This document shows, piece after piece, positions 53,901 to 62,628 of a stretch of 63,832 nucleotides of DNA. The position numbers and the translations under genes are program-made. The notes beneath the pieces were generated by a model. The model was not told the DNA's origin. It did not search any database and saw only the letters and a list, made by a program, of their open reading frames with translations. The stretch spans positions 1,213 through 65,044 of the forward strand of contig DAQA01000008.1 in assembly GCA_002502685.1 (NCBI GenBank), written 5' to 3'. Origin of the DNA: Euryarchaeota archaeon UBA202. Lineage in GTDB: Archaea > Thermoplasmatota > E2 > UBA202. The first letter of the stretch is position 1; each line of letters starts with the position of its first letter.

Positions 53901-54323
53901 CCCCTCGTTTGTTCCCAGTTCCACGGTAGAAATTCCTGCAAGGGGAGCCACGAGTACTCCCTCGGTGAGTACGGCAAGTCCTGTTCGTATTGCCTGTTCT
54001 ATTAATTGCTGAGGATTTTTAGTAATCTTTTTTCTTACAATCTCTCTTGCGATTGATATTGCCACTTCTTCCCGGCCCTTGCTTTTTGACAATTCACGCA
54101 GGCGATGGGCGATACCCGGGGGACCCACCAGTTCTTCTACTCTTTCCGCAAGATCTTTAGCTAGAGCTACTTCCACTCTTGTTACAGGATCATATCCTTT
54201 CTTCCGTGCTGTCTGGGCAATACTATAACAAGTAACTAAATTATTTTGCAAGTTGGAAAAATATGTCTGTGCATGGTGATCCATCCACGCTTGAATCATC
54301 CACCATGGTTTAAGCTTTTTCAA
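50943..54323 (-). CDS. polC: DNA polymerase D large subunit (DP2)
   Basis: A 1126-residue catalytic subunit of the euryarchaeal replicative polymerase. Typical features are the early RVEELVGPPGIAHRLRELS, SAGGTGQAMSVLIADIVRRELG, a zinc-binding module near 660 (CEKCGKLAYTNKCKCGG), the catalytic NCDGDEDALMLLMD near residue 877 and a second zinc finger near 1038 (CPRCNKIYRRIPLQSKCIMCGG). No intein interrupts the conserved catalytic motif. The frame begins with TTG at 54323; ATG 54299 or 54284 are likely alternatives, because the conserved region starts near MDHH. The small subunit DP1 is not in the window. Confidence 0.96.
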   Translation of the reverse strand: MKKLKPWWMIQAWMDHHAQTYFSNLQNNLVTCYSIAQTARKKGYDPVTRVEVALAKDLAERVEELVGPPGIAHRLRELSKSKGREEVAISIAREIVRKKITKNPQQLIEQAIRTGLAVLTEGVLVAPLAGISTVELGTNEGGGKYVDLYFSGPIRSAGGTGQAMSVLIADIVRRELGLEAYKPTRDEIERYKEELPLYNQIHHLQYSPTPQEIELIVGSCPISINGEGTEDREITGKRNLSRIKTNRIRGGACLVIAEGLCLKAPKLQKYVSKLKLHGWEFLQHFLSLKKDTAEPSIKYIQDLIAGRPVFSHPSRKGGFRLRYGRARTAGLAATAINPATMYLLDNFIAIGTQLKVEGPGKGTVGTPCDSIEGPLLLLNNNNLVQVNTLQEAKKIRNQVKEIIDLGEMLIPFGEFAENNAILLPSSYCYEWWIQDLEESLRCHIKDTSPEEIDKVKKIMEEKLSNELGHTINLEKPSAQDAFIISEKYGVPLHPYYNLFWHDLSIPEIEELGIHIKKSRYNGNLVLPLESKKILTKLGAIHIENNGLIVDRYGYPIIRCCGYELKDNQITKTERQDKTKPSKGPLELITELSGVKIMPRAPSRIGARMGRPEKAAPRKMKASPHLLFPVGNAGGRERNLRDATKKGKITIELGIRKCEKCGKLAYTNKCKCGGHTQPTGKTEKKKMCLGKEIEKAQKNLNLPSLPDKIKGVRGMSSKTKTPEFLEKGLLRARHDIWVFKDGTTRFDMTNLPLTHFRPSEIGVDIHRLQSLGYSRDWQGKPLENSNQIVELNCQDVIPSKKCGEYLLRTAQFIDDLLTQVYGLDKFYNVNDTTDLIGHLAVGLSPHTSAGALARIIGFSPVDGCWAHPFYHAAKRRNCDGDEDALMLLMDVLLNFSHEYISDSKGGEMDLPLILTTQISPSEVDKEVQNIDVLSRYPLKFYQETMNQGHPKDMESIMNLVAGRIAAKKEYSGFGFTHDTTDIALAPKISAYKTLKTMKDKVESQLKLAAKIRAVDEADVAQRVLKTHFLPDIIGNLNAFSCQAVRCPRCNKIYRRIPLQSKCIMCGGKLTLTVHEGSVRKYMNMANNIIARYPVSEYTKQRMVMMEKTLNSLFINEKVKITKLEEFT

Positions 54324-54401
54324 TTATTTTTTTTCAACTGCCAAAACTCTTGTCTTTGCTATACCTAAAACTTGTATGTCCACGTAAGAAGTGATTTTTT
54401 C

Positions 54402-55127
54402 TCAGGTTTTTAGTCCATACTGATAACCTTTGATAGAGAGTGTTTGGCCCATGAGGAAATGATTATCCGGGCGGAGTTTATGGGGTAATTTAATATGGAT
54501 ACCCATGAAACCCATCATTACTCCACTCTGCGGGCCACTCATCCATCCTCTATATCCCCATGTTTTTTCACCCGGCCATGAATATGTTGCTCCCAACCGA
54601 ACAGAGGTCACTCCTTTACTAGGATAATGCCAAAAAATGGATCTAAGGATAGGCCTAATCGATCCTCTGTCGCCCAATTTAAAGGGTATGTAAACCTTTC
54701 CACTCCCATAACTCATGATACTTGTTAGGATACCCCATCGTTTTTCCCGATGGAAGGACAATGATGGAAAAATATCTCTACTCTTGAATCCTTGGGGCAA
54801 TATTTTTTTCTCCTTGAGTACATTAAATATTCTCTCCCCCATAAGTCTTGACCACATTTTTTCTAAGCATCCCTTCTTTGGATTTTTGAGCACTTGATAT
54901 ATTTTTGCTAAAATAGCTAATTGTTTCTCCAGGACCGCTACCTCTTTTTCAGACAATGCCCTTTCGATAGACTTAATATCAGACCCAATAAATAAGATAG
55001 CACAATTTATTTTATCATCATCCTTGTTATCTACAGCTGTTGCTCCACCTAAAAGTGTTGACAAAAGAAAAATGCCAAGAACCAACACAGGAGCAACTTT
55101 TTTTGAGATATTCAGTACCCCGTTCAT
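54402..55127 (-). CDS. secreted or membrane-anchored hypothetical protein
   Basis: A 241-residue protein with a signal peptide (residues 1-32: KVAPVLVLGIFLLSTLLGGATA). The mature part has a helical segment (about 60-110) and a glycine- and aromatic-rich beta half (SVRLGATYSWPGEKTWGYRGW and HLLPH-like strands). No family recognised. It lies 78 bases upstream of the DP2 gene on the same strand, but is not coupled. Possibly a pore- or outer-layer-type protein; this is speculative. Confidence 0.72.
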   Translation of the reverse strand: MNGVLNISKKVAPVLVLGIFLLSTLLGGATAVDNKDDDKINCAILFIGSDIKSIERALSEKEVAVLEKQLAILAKIYQVLKNPKKGCLEKMWSRLMGERIFNVLKEKKILPQGFKSRDIFPSLSFHREKRWGILTSIMSYGSGKVYIPFKLGDRGSIRPILRSIFWHYPSKGVTSVRLGATYSWPGEKTWGYRGWMSGPQSGVMMGFMGIHIKLPHKLRPDNHFLMGQTLSIKGYQYGLKT

Positions 55128-55299
55128 ATCCTATAAATCGATTAGTGGTTCTTAAAAGTATTGATGGATAATAGACACAGAATAATATCTAGCCTTAAAA
55201 TTAAGATTCATGGATAAAAAATACTTGTCATGTCCCTTTCATTTTATTTTTTTTCTCTTATGGAAACATTCAAATGGGTCTATCTGTTAAACCATAAAA

Positions 55300-56043
55300 A
55301 TGACTAAACTGCAGCATCTTTTAGAAAATATCAGGGCGGGGAACATAACCATTGAGGAAGGATTGAAAATTTTGGAGGATCTCCCCTTCCTGGATTTAGA
55401 TGATGCAAAAATTGATTTTCATCGAGAACTAAGAAAAGGATTTCCTGAATCTATTTTTGCTCCTGGTAAAACACTATCCCAAATAAGAAAAATTGTTGAG
55501 CACATGGTTGGCAAGGACATCATAGTTATCACCAAGGCTAATAGAGAAATCTATGAATCTGTCAAGGATATGGGGAAGAGCACCTTTTTTGAAAAATGTA
55601 ATCTGATACTGATTGGTGAACAAAAAAAGAAAAAGACGACGGGGTACATTCTAGTTGTTACAGCTGGAACCAGTGATGTCCCCATTGCAGAAGAAGCTGC
55701 AGTAACAGCTGAAATATTGGGGGACACAGTAAAGAGACTTTACGATGTGGGTATCGCAGGTATTCACCGTCTTTTATCACATAAGGAGTTATTGGCCCAG
55801 GCACGGATTATAATCGCTGCAGCAGGAATGGAGGGAGTATTACCAGGCATAATCACAGGGTTAGTATCAACTCCGGTTATTGCTCTTCCCACAAGTATTG
55901 GCTATGGTACTGGGATAAGGGGGCTTTCTGCAATATTAACAATGTTGAATAGTTGTGCACCCGGAATGGTAGTAGTCAATGTGGACAATGGATATGGAGC
56001 TGGCATTTTTGCCCACCAAATAAATGTTATGGGGGAAAAATGA
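55300..56043 (+). CDS. larB: LarB: pyridinium-3,5-biscarboxylic acid mononucleotide synthase
   Basis: A 247-residue PurE-related protein. The C-terminal half shows the PurE-like core: VVTAGTSDVPIAEEAAVTAE, DVGIAGIHRLLSH and AAAGMEGVLPGIITGLV. The N-terminal extension (about 110 residues) begins MTKLQHLLENIRAGNITIEE, as in LarB. It carboxylates and hydrolyses nicotinic acid adenine dinucleotide to start the nickel-pincer nucleotide used by lactate racemase and relatives. It ends in an ATGA overlap with larC, so the two are coupled. larE and larA are not in the window. Confidence 0.92.
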   Translation: MTKLQHLLENIRAGNITIEEGLKILEDLPFLDLDDAKIDFHRELRKGFPESIFAPGKTLSQIRKIVEHMVGKDIIVITKANREIYESVKDMGKSTFFEKCNLILIGEQKKKKTTGYILVVTAGTSDVPIAEEAAVTAEILGDTVKRLYDVGIAGIHRLLSHKELLAQARIIIAAAGMEGVLPGIITGLVSTPVIALPTSIGYGTGIRGLSAILTMLNSCAPGMVVVNVDNGYGAGIFAHQINVMGEK

Positions 56044-57212
56044 AGGCTATCTATCTTGATATTTTTTCAGGAATCAGTGGTGATATGTTTCTAGGGGCTC
56101 TTATCGATCTAGGAGCATCCGTGGATACAATAAAAAAGGCACTCTCATCCCTCAAAATCACGTTTGATATTAAAGTTCATAAAGAAAGACGATTGGTGCC
56201 TGGCATGAATGTAGAGGTGCTCTCATATGATAAAGTGGGAAGAAAAGTAAGCGATATCATAAGCCTGATTGAGAAAAGCACCCTGGATGATTGGATAAAA
56301 AAGACATCCAGTGAGGTTTTTAGAAGGATAGGTGATATAGAAACAAAAATTCACGGCAATAAAAACGTACAACTCCATGAAATAGGTATGGTAGATTCTA
56401 TTGTGGACATCGTGGGGGTTGTCACAGCGATACAGCAATTGGATATCGGCAAAATTTATTCTTCACCGATATCTCTTGGCCGGGGATTTATCAATTCACA
56501 TCATGGAAAACTTGCCGTTCCCGTTCCAGCCACCATTGAATTAGTTCGCGGTATGCCCGTTTATTTCACCAATACCCAAAATGAATTAGTCACTCCTACG
56601 GGTGCAGGATTACTCTCTGTTCTAGTTGATGAATTTACCTATCCTTCATTCATCGTCGATAAGGTGGGCTATGGAATGGGAAAAAGGACATTGCCCCAGC
56701 CTAATATCCTCCGGGTTATCATGGGGTCATATAATACCCTAGAAAAAGACAGCATCTGGGAAATTGTTGCCAATATTGATGACGTCAATCCCGAGTTTCA
56801 TCAATACCTCATTCATCGATTATTGTCACAGGAGGCTTTAGATGCAACCCTCACACCCACAATGATGAAAAAAGAAAGACTGGGGATCATTCTGACAGTT
56901 CTGTGTGCAAATCAGCATATTGATATGGTACAAGATGTCATCTTTCAGGAAACATCAACCCTGGGAATCCGGATGCGCAAATGTGATAGAGTTATCTTGC
57001 CTCGTGAGACTGCTACGGTTAAGACTCATCATGGAACAATCAGGGTAAAGATTGGACGATGGAAAGGAGACGTGGTTACCATATCTCCTGAATATGAAGA
57101 TTGTAAAAAAATAGCAGAGAAAAAGAATGTATCCCTTAAACAAGTGTATTATGATGCACAAAAAGAGGCTGAAAAATTCTTTGATTTATTTTCTAAAAAA
57201 AAGATGGCATAG
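56040..57212 (+). CDS. larC: LarC: nickel-inserting cyclometallase (DUF111)
   Basis: A 390-residue full-length LarC. Landmarks are AIYLDIFSGISGDMFLGALIDLG at the start, HEIGMVDSIVDIVGV, TPTGAGLLSVL near 190 and a long C-terminal domain. LarC inserts nickel into the pincer nucleotide using CTP. In Lactiplantibacillus the gene is split into larC1/larC2 and joined by a frameshift; here it is one continuous frame. Upstream in-frame sequence to 55953 is the shadow of larB; the ATG at 56040 overlapping the larB TGA is the start. Confidence 0.93.
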   Translation: MKAIYLDIFSGISGDMFLGALIDLGASVDTIKKALSSLKITFDIKVHKERRLVPGMNVEVLSYDKVGRKVSDIISLIEKSTLDDWIKKTSSEVFRRIGDIETKIHGNKNVQLHEIGMVDSIVDIVGVVTAIQQLDIGKIYSSPISLGRGFINSHHGKLAVPVPATIELVRGMPVYFTNTQNELVTPTGAGLLSVLVDEFTYPSFIVDKVGYGMGKRTLPQPNILRVIMGSYNTLEKDSIWEIVANIDDVNPEFHQYLIHRLLSQEALDATLTPTMMKKERLGIILTVLCANQHIDMVQDVIFQETSTLGIRMRKCDRVILPRETATVKTHHGTIRVKIGRWKGDVVTISPEYEDCKKIAEKKNVSLKQVYYDAQKEAEKFFDLFSKKKMA

Positions 57213-57248
57213 AAAAAAGATTGGATAGAATTTTTTTATTTTTTTTCT

Positions 57249-58481
57249 TTATGTCTCTGGAATATTTACTTCGTATCTTAAAATTCCAGCTATTCCCCCA
57301 AAGGCCTTCTGAAGGGTATCTCCTTCCTCTGATTCTAGAGATATTATTTCTACTTTCGCACTGATTTCATCAGCTTTTTTAGAGAGATCATCGATAATAT
57401 CTTTCTTTTGTATCACCTCCAGTGGGCTTGCGCATTTGGGGCATGTTTCATCCTCTATTTTTTCCACAGTTTTATCCTCTTTATAGCCACATTGATTGCA
57501 TTCTTGCCAGATATGATATTTTCGTAAGCCCCCTGAGAGAATAAGCGTGTCCACTGCGCCCATCTCAAGAGCTTTTCTTACTTCCTTTTCCCCATATACT
57601 GCCAGGCCACTTTCATCACGTATTTTTTCCAAAAAACTGTTCATGATCTCCTTTTCATGGGCAATCTCCAGTTTTTCCAAACTTTTTGCGGCATTATTTA
57701 CCAGTTCTTTTAATCCATAGTCATCTGTATAGCCGGTGTCAAATATGCCAATGATTTTTTTTTGTATGGAGAACTGAAGGTATTCTTCATTGACAAATGT
57801 TCTTTTGGTGGGTCCTGGTCCTCCCACCAATATCCCCTTGAGATCTTTTTGTTCTTTGAACACTTCGAGTGCTTTTCCGGCGCATTTGACAAACCATTCA
57901 TGTGCCGCGATCTCTATTAGTCTTTCAAATCTTCGTTGTGATTGTCCCCCTCTCCCATGTTTGCCAGGTACCCGGGATGTTAGATAACTTACGGGTTCGA
58001 TACGTGTTCCAATGAGTAGTCCTATGGTGCATTCTCTTCTGTCTATTAAAAAGAGGCCGTATGTATCAATGTCCTTGATCATTTCCTCAAGGGGTTCTAG
58101 GAAAAATTGTGAATCGCAGCGATATAGATAAATAGAGATGGGGTAGGGTGGCTCTAAAATTTCTGATACCATCCTGGTTTGATTTCTTCCTACTAGCGCT
58201 TCTCCCACAAAAAAAACCACTCCGTTTTTTGGTGGTTTCTTGAAATATCTTAGTTTTGACTGGATTGATTCTATTGCCGAGAGGACATTTTTCCGTGTTG
58301 TTTTAGATTTAATATTTGATGATTGTGAGTATTCATCTCTTAGTTGGGCGACTACATCGTAGATTTGTTTATCCGGGGGTATGTAGAGGGTGATAAGTTC
58401 TGTATGTTGTCCTTTAATTGCTTCCAGTTCTTCAAGTTTTCTTTTAAAGCTATATTTTTCTCTGGGTGATAGTTCTTCCAC
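57249..58481 (-). CDS. prf1: archaeal peptide chain release factor 1 (aRF1)
   Basis: A 410-residue class I release factor. The N-domain has a stop-codon-reading NIKSKTTRKNV segment (about residue 55; TASNIKS-like). The GGQ loop is GKHGRGGQSQRRFERL near residue 175, and the C-domain has a zinc motif (CNQCGYKEDK and CPKCASPLEV near 330-355). It recognises all three stop codons and releases the peptide. The start is GTG at 58481; no in-frame ATG lies nearby. Its presence matters for reading the UGA-interrupted gene at 46204: UGA should be a normal stop here. Confidence 0.95.
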   Translation of the reverse strand: MEELSPREKYSFKRKLEELEAIKGQHTELITLYIPPDKQIYDVVAQLRDEYSQSSNIKSKTTRKNVLSAIESIQSKLRYFKKPPKNGVVFFVGEALVGRNQTRMVSEILEPPYPISIYLYRCDSQFFLEPLEEMIKDIDTYGLFLIDRRECTIGLLIGTRIEPVSYLTSRVPGKHGRGGQSQRRFERLIEIAAHEWFVKCAGKALEVFKEQKDLKGILVGGPGPTKRTFVNEEYLQFSIQKKIIGIFDTGYTDDYGLKELVNNAAKSLEKLEIAHEKEIMNSFLEKIRDESGLAVYGEKEVRKALEMGAVDTLILSGGLRKYHIWQECNQCGYKEDKTVEKIEDETCPKCASPLEVIQKKDIIDDLSKKADEISAKVEIISLESEEGDTLQKAFGGIAGILRYEVNIPET

Positions 58482-58998
58482 TTCCTTTGCATTTGCTCTC
58501 TGCTTAAAATTGTTTCGTGTATTAAAAAATTATAAAAAGGATGCTTTAATCTTTTTTTTTATTGTAAACTTATGTATTTGCTCGTTTTCTCTTTTTTATT
58601 GATTATACGTGATTAATATAATGTTTTTTTTTATCTATTATCCTGTTAACGTACTTAATGAAGTAAAGAGGATTATTGTTTATTTTTTATCCTTTTATGT
58701 CACTGTATATTATTTTGTTTTTGGTTATTTTCTATGTCTTGCCTTTTATTTTTTTCTTCTCAGTGCAACAATAATTATAAACAATAGCGTCAATATCATC
58801 CTCAAGAGGAATTACGTTATAACAGGAGGGGAAGAGTAAAAAAAATAAATATTTCGGCTCCTCCAGATATTTTTTCCTATGTCTTTTTCTCATCTCTCAA
58901 TCTTTTTTGACCCTTTATCTTGGTCAGCACTGATCAGGATAAAAAAATAATAACCTTTATATCTTCTTATTTGATAACAGTATTGGAGGCCTAAAAAT
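58482..58998. other. 517-base AT-rich region, no convincing gene
   Basis: Very T-rich at 58550-58780. A 76-codon plus-strand ORF (58609-58839) is hydrophobic because of its composition, and I do not accept it. At the right, TTTATATCTT (58956-58965) and GGAGG (58985-58989) are the promoter and ribosome site of the next gene. The left end contains the aRF1 promoter. Confidence 0.45.
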
Positions 58999-59376
58999 AT
59001 GAAAAAAATAATCATGGTTTGCCTCTGTACCGCACTATTTCTGGGGACACCTTTTACATCACTGGCAGCCCAACCAAAACCATTTGTGCCAGAACATCGA
59101 CAAATCGTATCGACACCAAATGGTGATGATGATGGGCCCTATGCAGGTGGTCTTGATGACCCTACTGATTGGATTTATTTAATATCTTTTATCGGCAATC
59201 TATTAATTATTCCTGGTTACCTATTAACATTGTTAATGGTCTCGGAAGAAAAAGGTCTTATTAGTATTGGTTTCGTTTGGAACTTTATGATTCTATATTG
59301 GTGTGTGCGTTATGGTGTTTTTTATGGCTTTGTTGAGGCTTTTGACATAAATGATGTCGATGAAGACGGCCGTTAA
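58999..59376 (+). CDS. exported two-helix membrane protein
   Basis: A 125-residue protein with a signal peptide or N-terminal anchor (residues 1-23, IIMVCLCTALFLGTPFTSLAA). An acidic segment (TPNGDDDGPYAGGLDD) is followed by two helices (about 56-75 and 85-110), ending in an acidic tail (DINDVDEDGR). A TATA box (58955-58965) and GGAGG ribosome site nine bases before ATG show a well-formed promoter. No family recognised; the DxDxDG-like tail may bind calcium, which is inference. Confidence 0.75.
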   Translation: MKKIIMVCLCTALFLGTPFTSLAAQPKPFVPEHRQIVSTPNGDDDGPYAGGLDDPTDWIYLISFIGNLLIIPGYLLTLLMVSEEKGLISIGFVWNFMILYWCVRYGVFYGFVEAFDINDVDEDGR

Positions 59377-59395
59377 AAAAATAGATCCTCCCGGC

Positions 59396-59475
59396 TTATA
59401 TTTTCTTGATTTTGAACTTTTCTATCTCAATGGGGGGCTGATCTCTATATCATCGCCTTTATTGACATTGTACAT
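59396..59475 (-). pseudogene. possible gene remnant with a frameshift in a C6 run
   Basis: From ATG 59475 the minus strand reads MYNVNKGDDIEIS, and after a shift in the C6 run (59432-59437) it continues PIEIEKFKIKKI and stops at 59396. The two parts look like adjoining beta strands of one protein. The KGDDIEI motif also occurs in the lipoprotein at 45188. The remnant is only about 26 residues long and could be chance. It lies opposite the 3' flank of the previous gene. Confidence 0.25.
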
Positions 59476-59650
59476 TTTGGCAATCTAGGTTGGAGAGGAC
59501 GGTTAATAGATTGTTTCCACATAACTGGGGCATGTTAATGATGGCATATTGAATAACATACTTATTTTCTCCCAAGTTGATATATACATTTGATGGGTAA
59601 CCTTGTAATAAAAATATAAATTGCCAAAAGAATTACATAGGTACAGAAAA

Positions 59651-59881
59651 ATGAATATTGTTGCCTGCCCAAGCTGTGGAAGTAAAAATATTCGCCAGGG
59701 AACCATCGGGAACGGGGTCTTAACTGGATATACCTCATTGGATGTATGCAGAGATTGTGGCTATCGAGGTATGCCCATTGTCTTTGATTCCAAAGAGGAA
59801 TACAAAAAATTTTTAAGGGAAATATCCAACACCAAAAAAGCCAATAAAAAAAGGGGCCATAAAACAAATGGGGGCACATAA
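59651..59881 (+). CDS. small zinc-ribbon protein
   Basis: A 76-residue protein with two CxxC pairs: CPSCGSKNIRQG at residues 6-17 and VCRDCGYRGMPIVF near 33, forming a C4 zinc ribbon. The C-terminus is lysine-rich (KKANKKRGHKT). The pattern is common in archaeal proteins annotated only as zinc ribbon. DNA/RNA binding or a role in transcription is inference. ATG 59651 is preferred to an upstream TTG at 59621. It lies before the accessory ATPase gene. Confidence 0.8.
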   Translation: MNIVACPSCGSKNIRQGTIGNGVLTGYTSLDVCRDCGYRGMPIVFDSKEEYKKFLREISNTKKANKKRGHKTNGGT

Positions 59882-59921
59882 TTTCTTTTTATAGCGAATC
59901 ACCCAATATTGTAATGAGTGC

Positions 59922-59947
59922 TTTTTTGCCCGAAAGATGGCAAAAAA
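59922..59947. terminator. hairpin terminator downstream of the zinc-ribbon gene
   Basis: TTTTTTGCC (59922-59930), loop CGAAAGAT, and GGCAAAAAA (59939-59947) form a perfect 9-bp inverted repeat 41 bases after the stop codon. The A/T ends and GCC core suit a terminator usable from either strand. A regulatory site for the ATPase gene, 155 bases ahead, is an alternative. Confidence 0.5.
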
Positions 59948-60101
59948 TATGCACTTTCTTACTTTTTTCTTGCATTATATCCATGATATTGTTGGGTATA
60001 TATTTTTTTAGAATTTAATTTAGAAACATAATAGGCAATAATATTATCTAAAAAATTATAGCGTAGATTAGAAATACTAATTAACGATATGTTGGTAAGA
60101 T

Positions 60102-62510
60102 ATGGAGAAAATGCAAGATTTTGAGAAACTTGGAGTTTTCTATCTCGGTCGCCTTTACGATATGCGAAGCAAATCTCAGCTGGAAGAGTTATTGTTATAT
60201 GATTCCAAAGATTTGGTGACTCATGCAATCTGCATAGGTATGACAGGCAGCGGAAAAACAGGCCTGTGTATTTCACTTATTGAAGAAGCCGCAATCGATG
60301 GAATTCCAACCATTGCAATTGACCCCAAAGGCGACATAACCAACCTTCTACTCACCTTCCCAGAACTGAGAAGCAAGGATTTTGCTCCCTGGATAAACGA
60401 GGAAGATGCCCATAAGAAGGGCATGTCCCCTGAAAGCTATGCAGAGCAACAGGCAGATCTTTGGAGAAAAGGCCTTCTCAAATGGGGACAAGACGGCAAA
60501 CGAATCCAGCGTCTTCGTGAATCCGCGGATTTTACCATCTTTACCCCGGGTAGCAACTCTGGTTTTCCCATCTCGATTCTCAAATCCTTTGCTGCCCCCC
60601 CACCCATGATTAGAGAAGATAATGAACTCTTGCAAGAAAGAATAACCACTACTGTTACAAGTCTCCTAGGATTGCTGGGCATAGATGCTGATCCAATCCA
60701 ATCCCGGGAGCATATATTCATATCCACCATATTAGTAACATTATGGCAACGTGGCGAAGATTTTGATATTGGTCGTCTAATCCACCTCATACAAAATCCA
60801 CCCATAACACGTATTGGAGTCCTTGATATAGAATCATTCTACCCTTCAAAAGACCGCTTTGAGCTAGCAATGAAGCTAAATAACCTCTTAGCTGCACCTG
60901 GTTTCAGCCTGTGGCTTGAAGGCGAGCCATTGGATATTTCTGGATTACTCCATTCGCCAAACGGTAAACCCAGAGTTTCAATATTTTCCATTGCCCATCT
61001 AAATGATGCACAACGAATGTTCTTTGTATCCCTTTTACTCAATCAGATCGTGGGATGGATGCGTACACAATCGGGCACCACAAGTTTACGGTCGATTCTA
61101 TACATTGACGAAGTATTTGGTTACTTGCCACCAGTAACTAAACCTCCCTCAAAGACACCTCTTCTCACACTCTTAAAACAAGCCCGCGCCTTTGGTTTGG
61201 GGGTTGTTCTTTCTACACAAAACCCTGTTGATTTAGATTACAAAGCTATTTCAAATGCTGGCACATGGTTCCTTGGTCGTTTGCAAACTGAACGCGACAA
61301 AGCACGAGTAATGGATGGCTTAGAGGGAATCTTTCTTTCTGGTAAAAAGCAATTTGACAGGACAAGCCTTGATCAGATGCTCTCAGCTTTGGGAAAAAGG
61401 GTATTCCTGATGAATAATGTACATGAAAACTCGCCGGCAATATTTGAAACCAGATGGGCTATGTCCTATCTGCGCGGACCTTTGACACGAGAGCAAATCA
61501 AGCTATTAATTGAACCATTGAAGGACCAGCAAAAGTCAACCGAGTCACTTTATCCTAAGGCCACTCCATCATGGGATTCAGATGTTATTTCTGTGCCGGT
61601 AAAAGGGAAGCATCAGAAACCAGCTATGTTGCCAGGTGTTCCCCAATACTTCCTACCGGTAACCCTGAATCAATCAAAGGATTTTCCTGCAGTTTATTCT
61701 CCCTATATTATTGGAGCGGCACAAGTTCATTTCACACATGCGAAAACCGGAATTGATTTTACAAGGGATGTGGTATTTCGTACACCTGTTACTGATGATT
61801 CTATACCGGTGAATTGGGATACTGCGGAACCAGCAAATGTGAAACCTTCAGATTTGCAAAAAACAGCGGTAGAAAATGTTTTATATGCAGATGTGCCATC
61901 AGCGGCATTGAATACAAAAAACTATAGCGTATGGAAGAAAAACTTTGCGAACTGGTTATTTAAAACCCAGAAAATTCAGCTATTCAAAAGTGAAAACCTT
62001 AATGAGTTCTCGAATGTGGAGGAAACTGAACGAGATTTCAGGATACGACTTCAGCACATTGCTCGAGAAAAGCGTGATCAGCAGGTAGATCAACTAAGAG
62101 AAAAATATGCAAAGAAACTTGCTAAACTTGATGAGCGATTGAGACGTGCACAAGTAAAGCTTGAAGAGAGCAAAGCGCAGGCGCGGGTACAAAAATATCA
62201 GACGGCGGTTTCATTTGGATCCGCACTGTTGGGTGGTTTTGTTGGAAGAAAATCCCTAGGTAGTGTCACTAGCACTACTCGTGAAGTAAGTAGAACCATG
62301 AAGAAAGCACGGGAAAGAGAATATGCCAAGGAAAATCTTGAATCTATGCAACAGGAAAAAAAAGATTTGGAGACACAGTTTGAAAGTGATGTAAAGATGC
62401 TTGAGACCACGTTTGATCCAACCAGTGAACATCTGGAGAGCATTATGATTGCTCCTAAAAAGAGTAATATTTCAGTTCGTTTACTATCTCTTGCCTGGGC
62501 TCCATCCTAG
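60102..62510 (+). CDS. HerA/VirB4-like ATPase with C-terminal coiled coil
   Basis: An 802-residue DUF87/HerA-VirB4-type ATPase. Walker A is GMTGSGKT (residues 46-53), Walker B is ILYIDEVFGYLPP near residue 336, and STQNPVDLDYKAISNAGTWF near 370 follows as sensor region. The C-terminal third holds a long charged coiled coil (about 640-700, KYAKKLAKLDERLRRAQVKL), a short glycine-rich segment (FGSALLGGFVGRKS) and a second coiled coil. Similar proteins are widespread in bacteria and sporadic in archaea. It resembles none of its neighbours and is less T-rich. A DNA-translocation or conjugation-like motor role is plausible; no NurA or relaxase is adjacent. Confidence 0.86.
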   Translation: MEKMQDFEKLGVFYLGRLYDMRSKSQLEELLLYDSKDLVTHAICIGMTGSGKTGLCISLIEEAAIDGIPTIAIDPKGDITNLLLTFPELRSKDFAPWINEEDAHKKGMSPESYAEQQADLWRKGLLKWGQDGKRIQRLRESADFTIFTPGSNSGFPISILKSFAAPPPMIREDNELLQERITTTVTSLLGLLGIDADPIQSREHIFISTILVTLWQRGEDFDIGRLIHLIQNPPITRIGVLDIESFYPSKDRFELAMKLNNLLAAPGFSLWLEGEPLDISGLLHSPNGKPRVSIFSIAHLNDAQRMFFVSLLLNQIVGWMRTQSGTTSLRSILYIDEVFGYLPPVTKPPSKTPLLTLLKQARAFGLGVVLSTQNPVDLDYKAISNAGTWFLGRLQTERDKARVMDGLEGIFLSGKKQFDRTSLDQMLSALGKRVFLMNNVHENSPAIFETRWAMSYLRGPLTREQIKLLIEPLKDQQKSTESLYPKATPSWDSDVISVPVKGKHQKPAMLPGVPQYFLPVTLNQSKDFPAVYSPYIIGAAQVHFTHAKTGIDFTRDVVFRTPVTDDSIPVNWDTAEPANVKPSDLQKTAVENVLYADVPSAALNTKNYSVWKKNFANWLFKTQKIQLFKSENLNEFSNVEETERDFRIRLQHIAREKRDQQVDQLREKYAKKLAKLDERLRRAQVKLEESKAQARVQKYQTAVSFGSALLGGFVGRKSLGSVTSTTREVSRTMKKAREREYAKENLESMQQEKKDLETQFESDVKMLETTFDPTSEHLESIMIAPKKSNISVRLLSLAWAPS

Positions 62511-62628
62511 CTTTATGTGTTTAGATTCATCCTTCATTATTATGTGACAGGTGGCGATTTAGGCCTTTTTCTACAGAAAATTATAATACAAGAAAAGGCA
62601 TATCATTGACTTAACTAAGAGGAATAAA

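Noticed and set aside
50943..54323. Intein in the polymerase D large subunit
   Set aside because: The conserved catalytic NCDGDED region is uninterrupted and the length is normal for DP2.
55953..56039. Upstream extension of larC inside larB
   Set aside because: Shadow of larB in another frame; the ATGA overlap at 56040 gives the natural start.
58609..58839. Hydrophobic 76-codon ORF
   Set aside because: Phe/Tyr/Ile/Val content follows from the T-rich base composition; no promoter or ribosome site fits.
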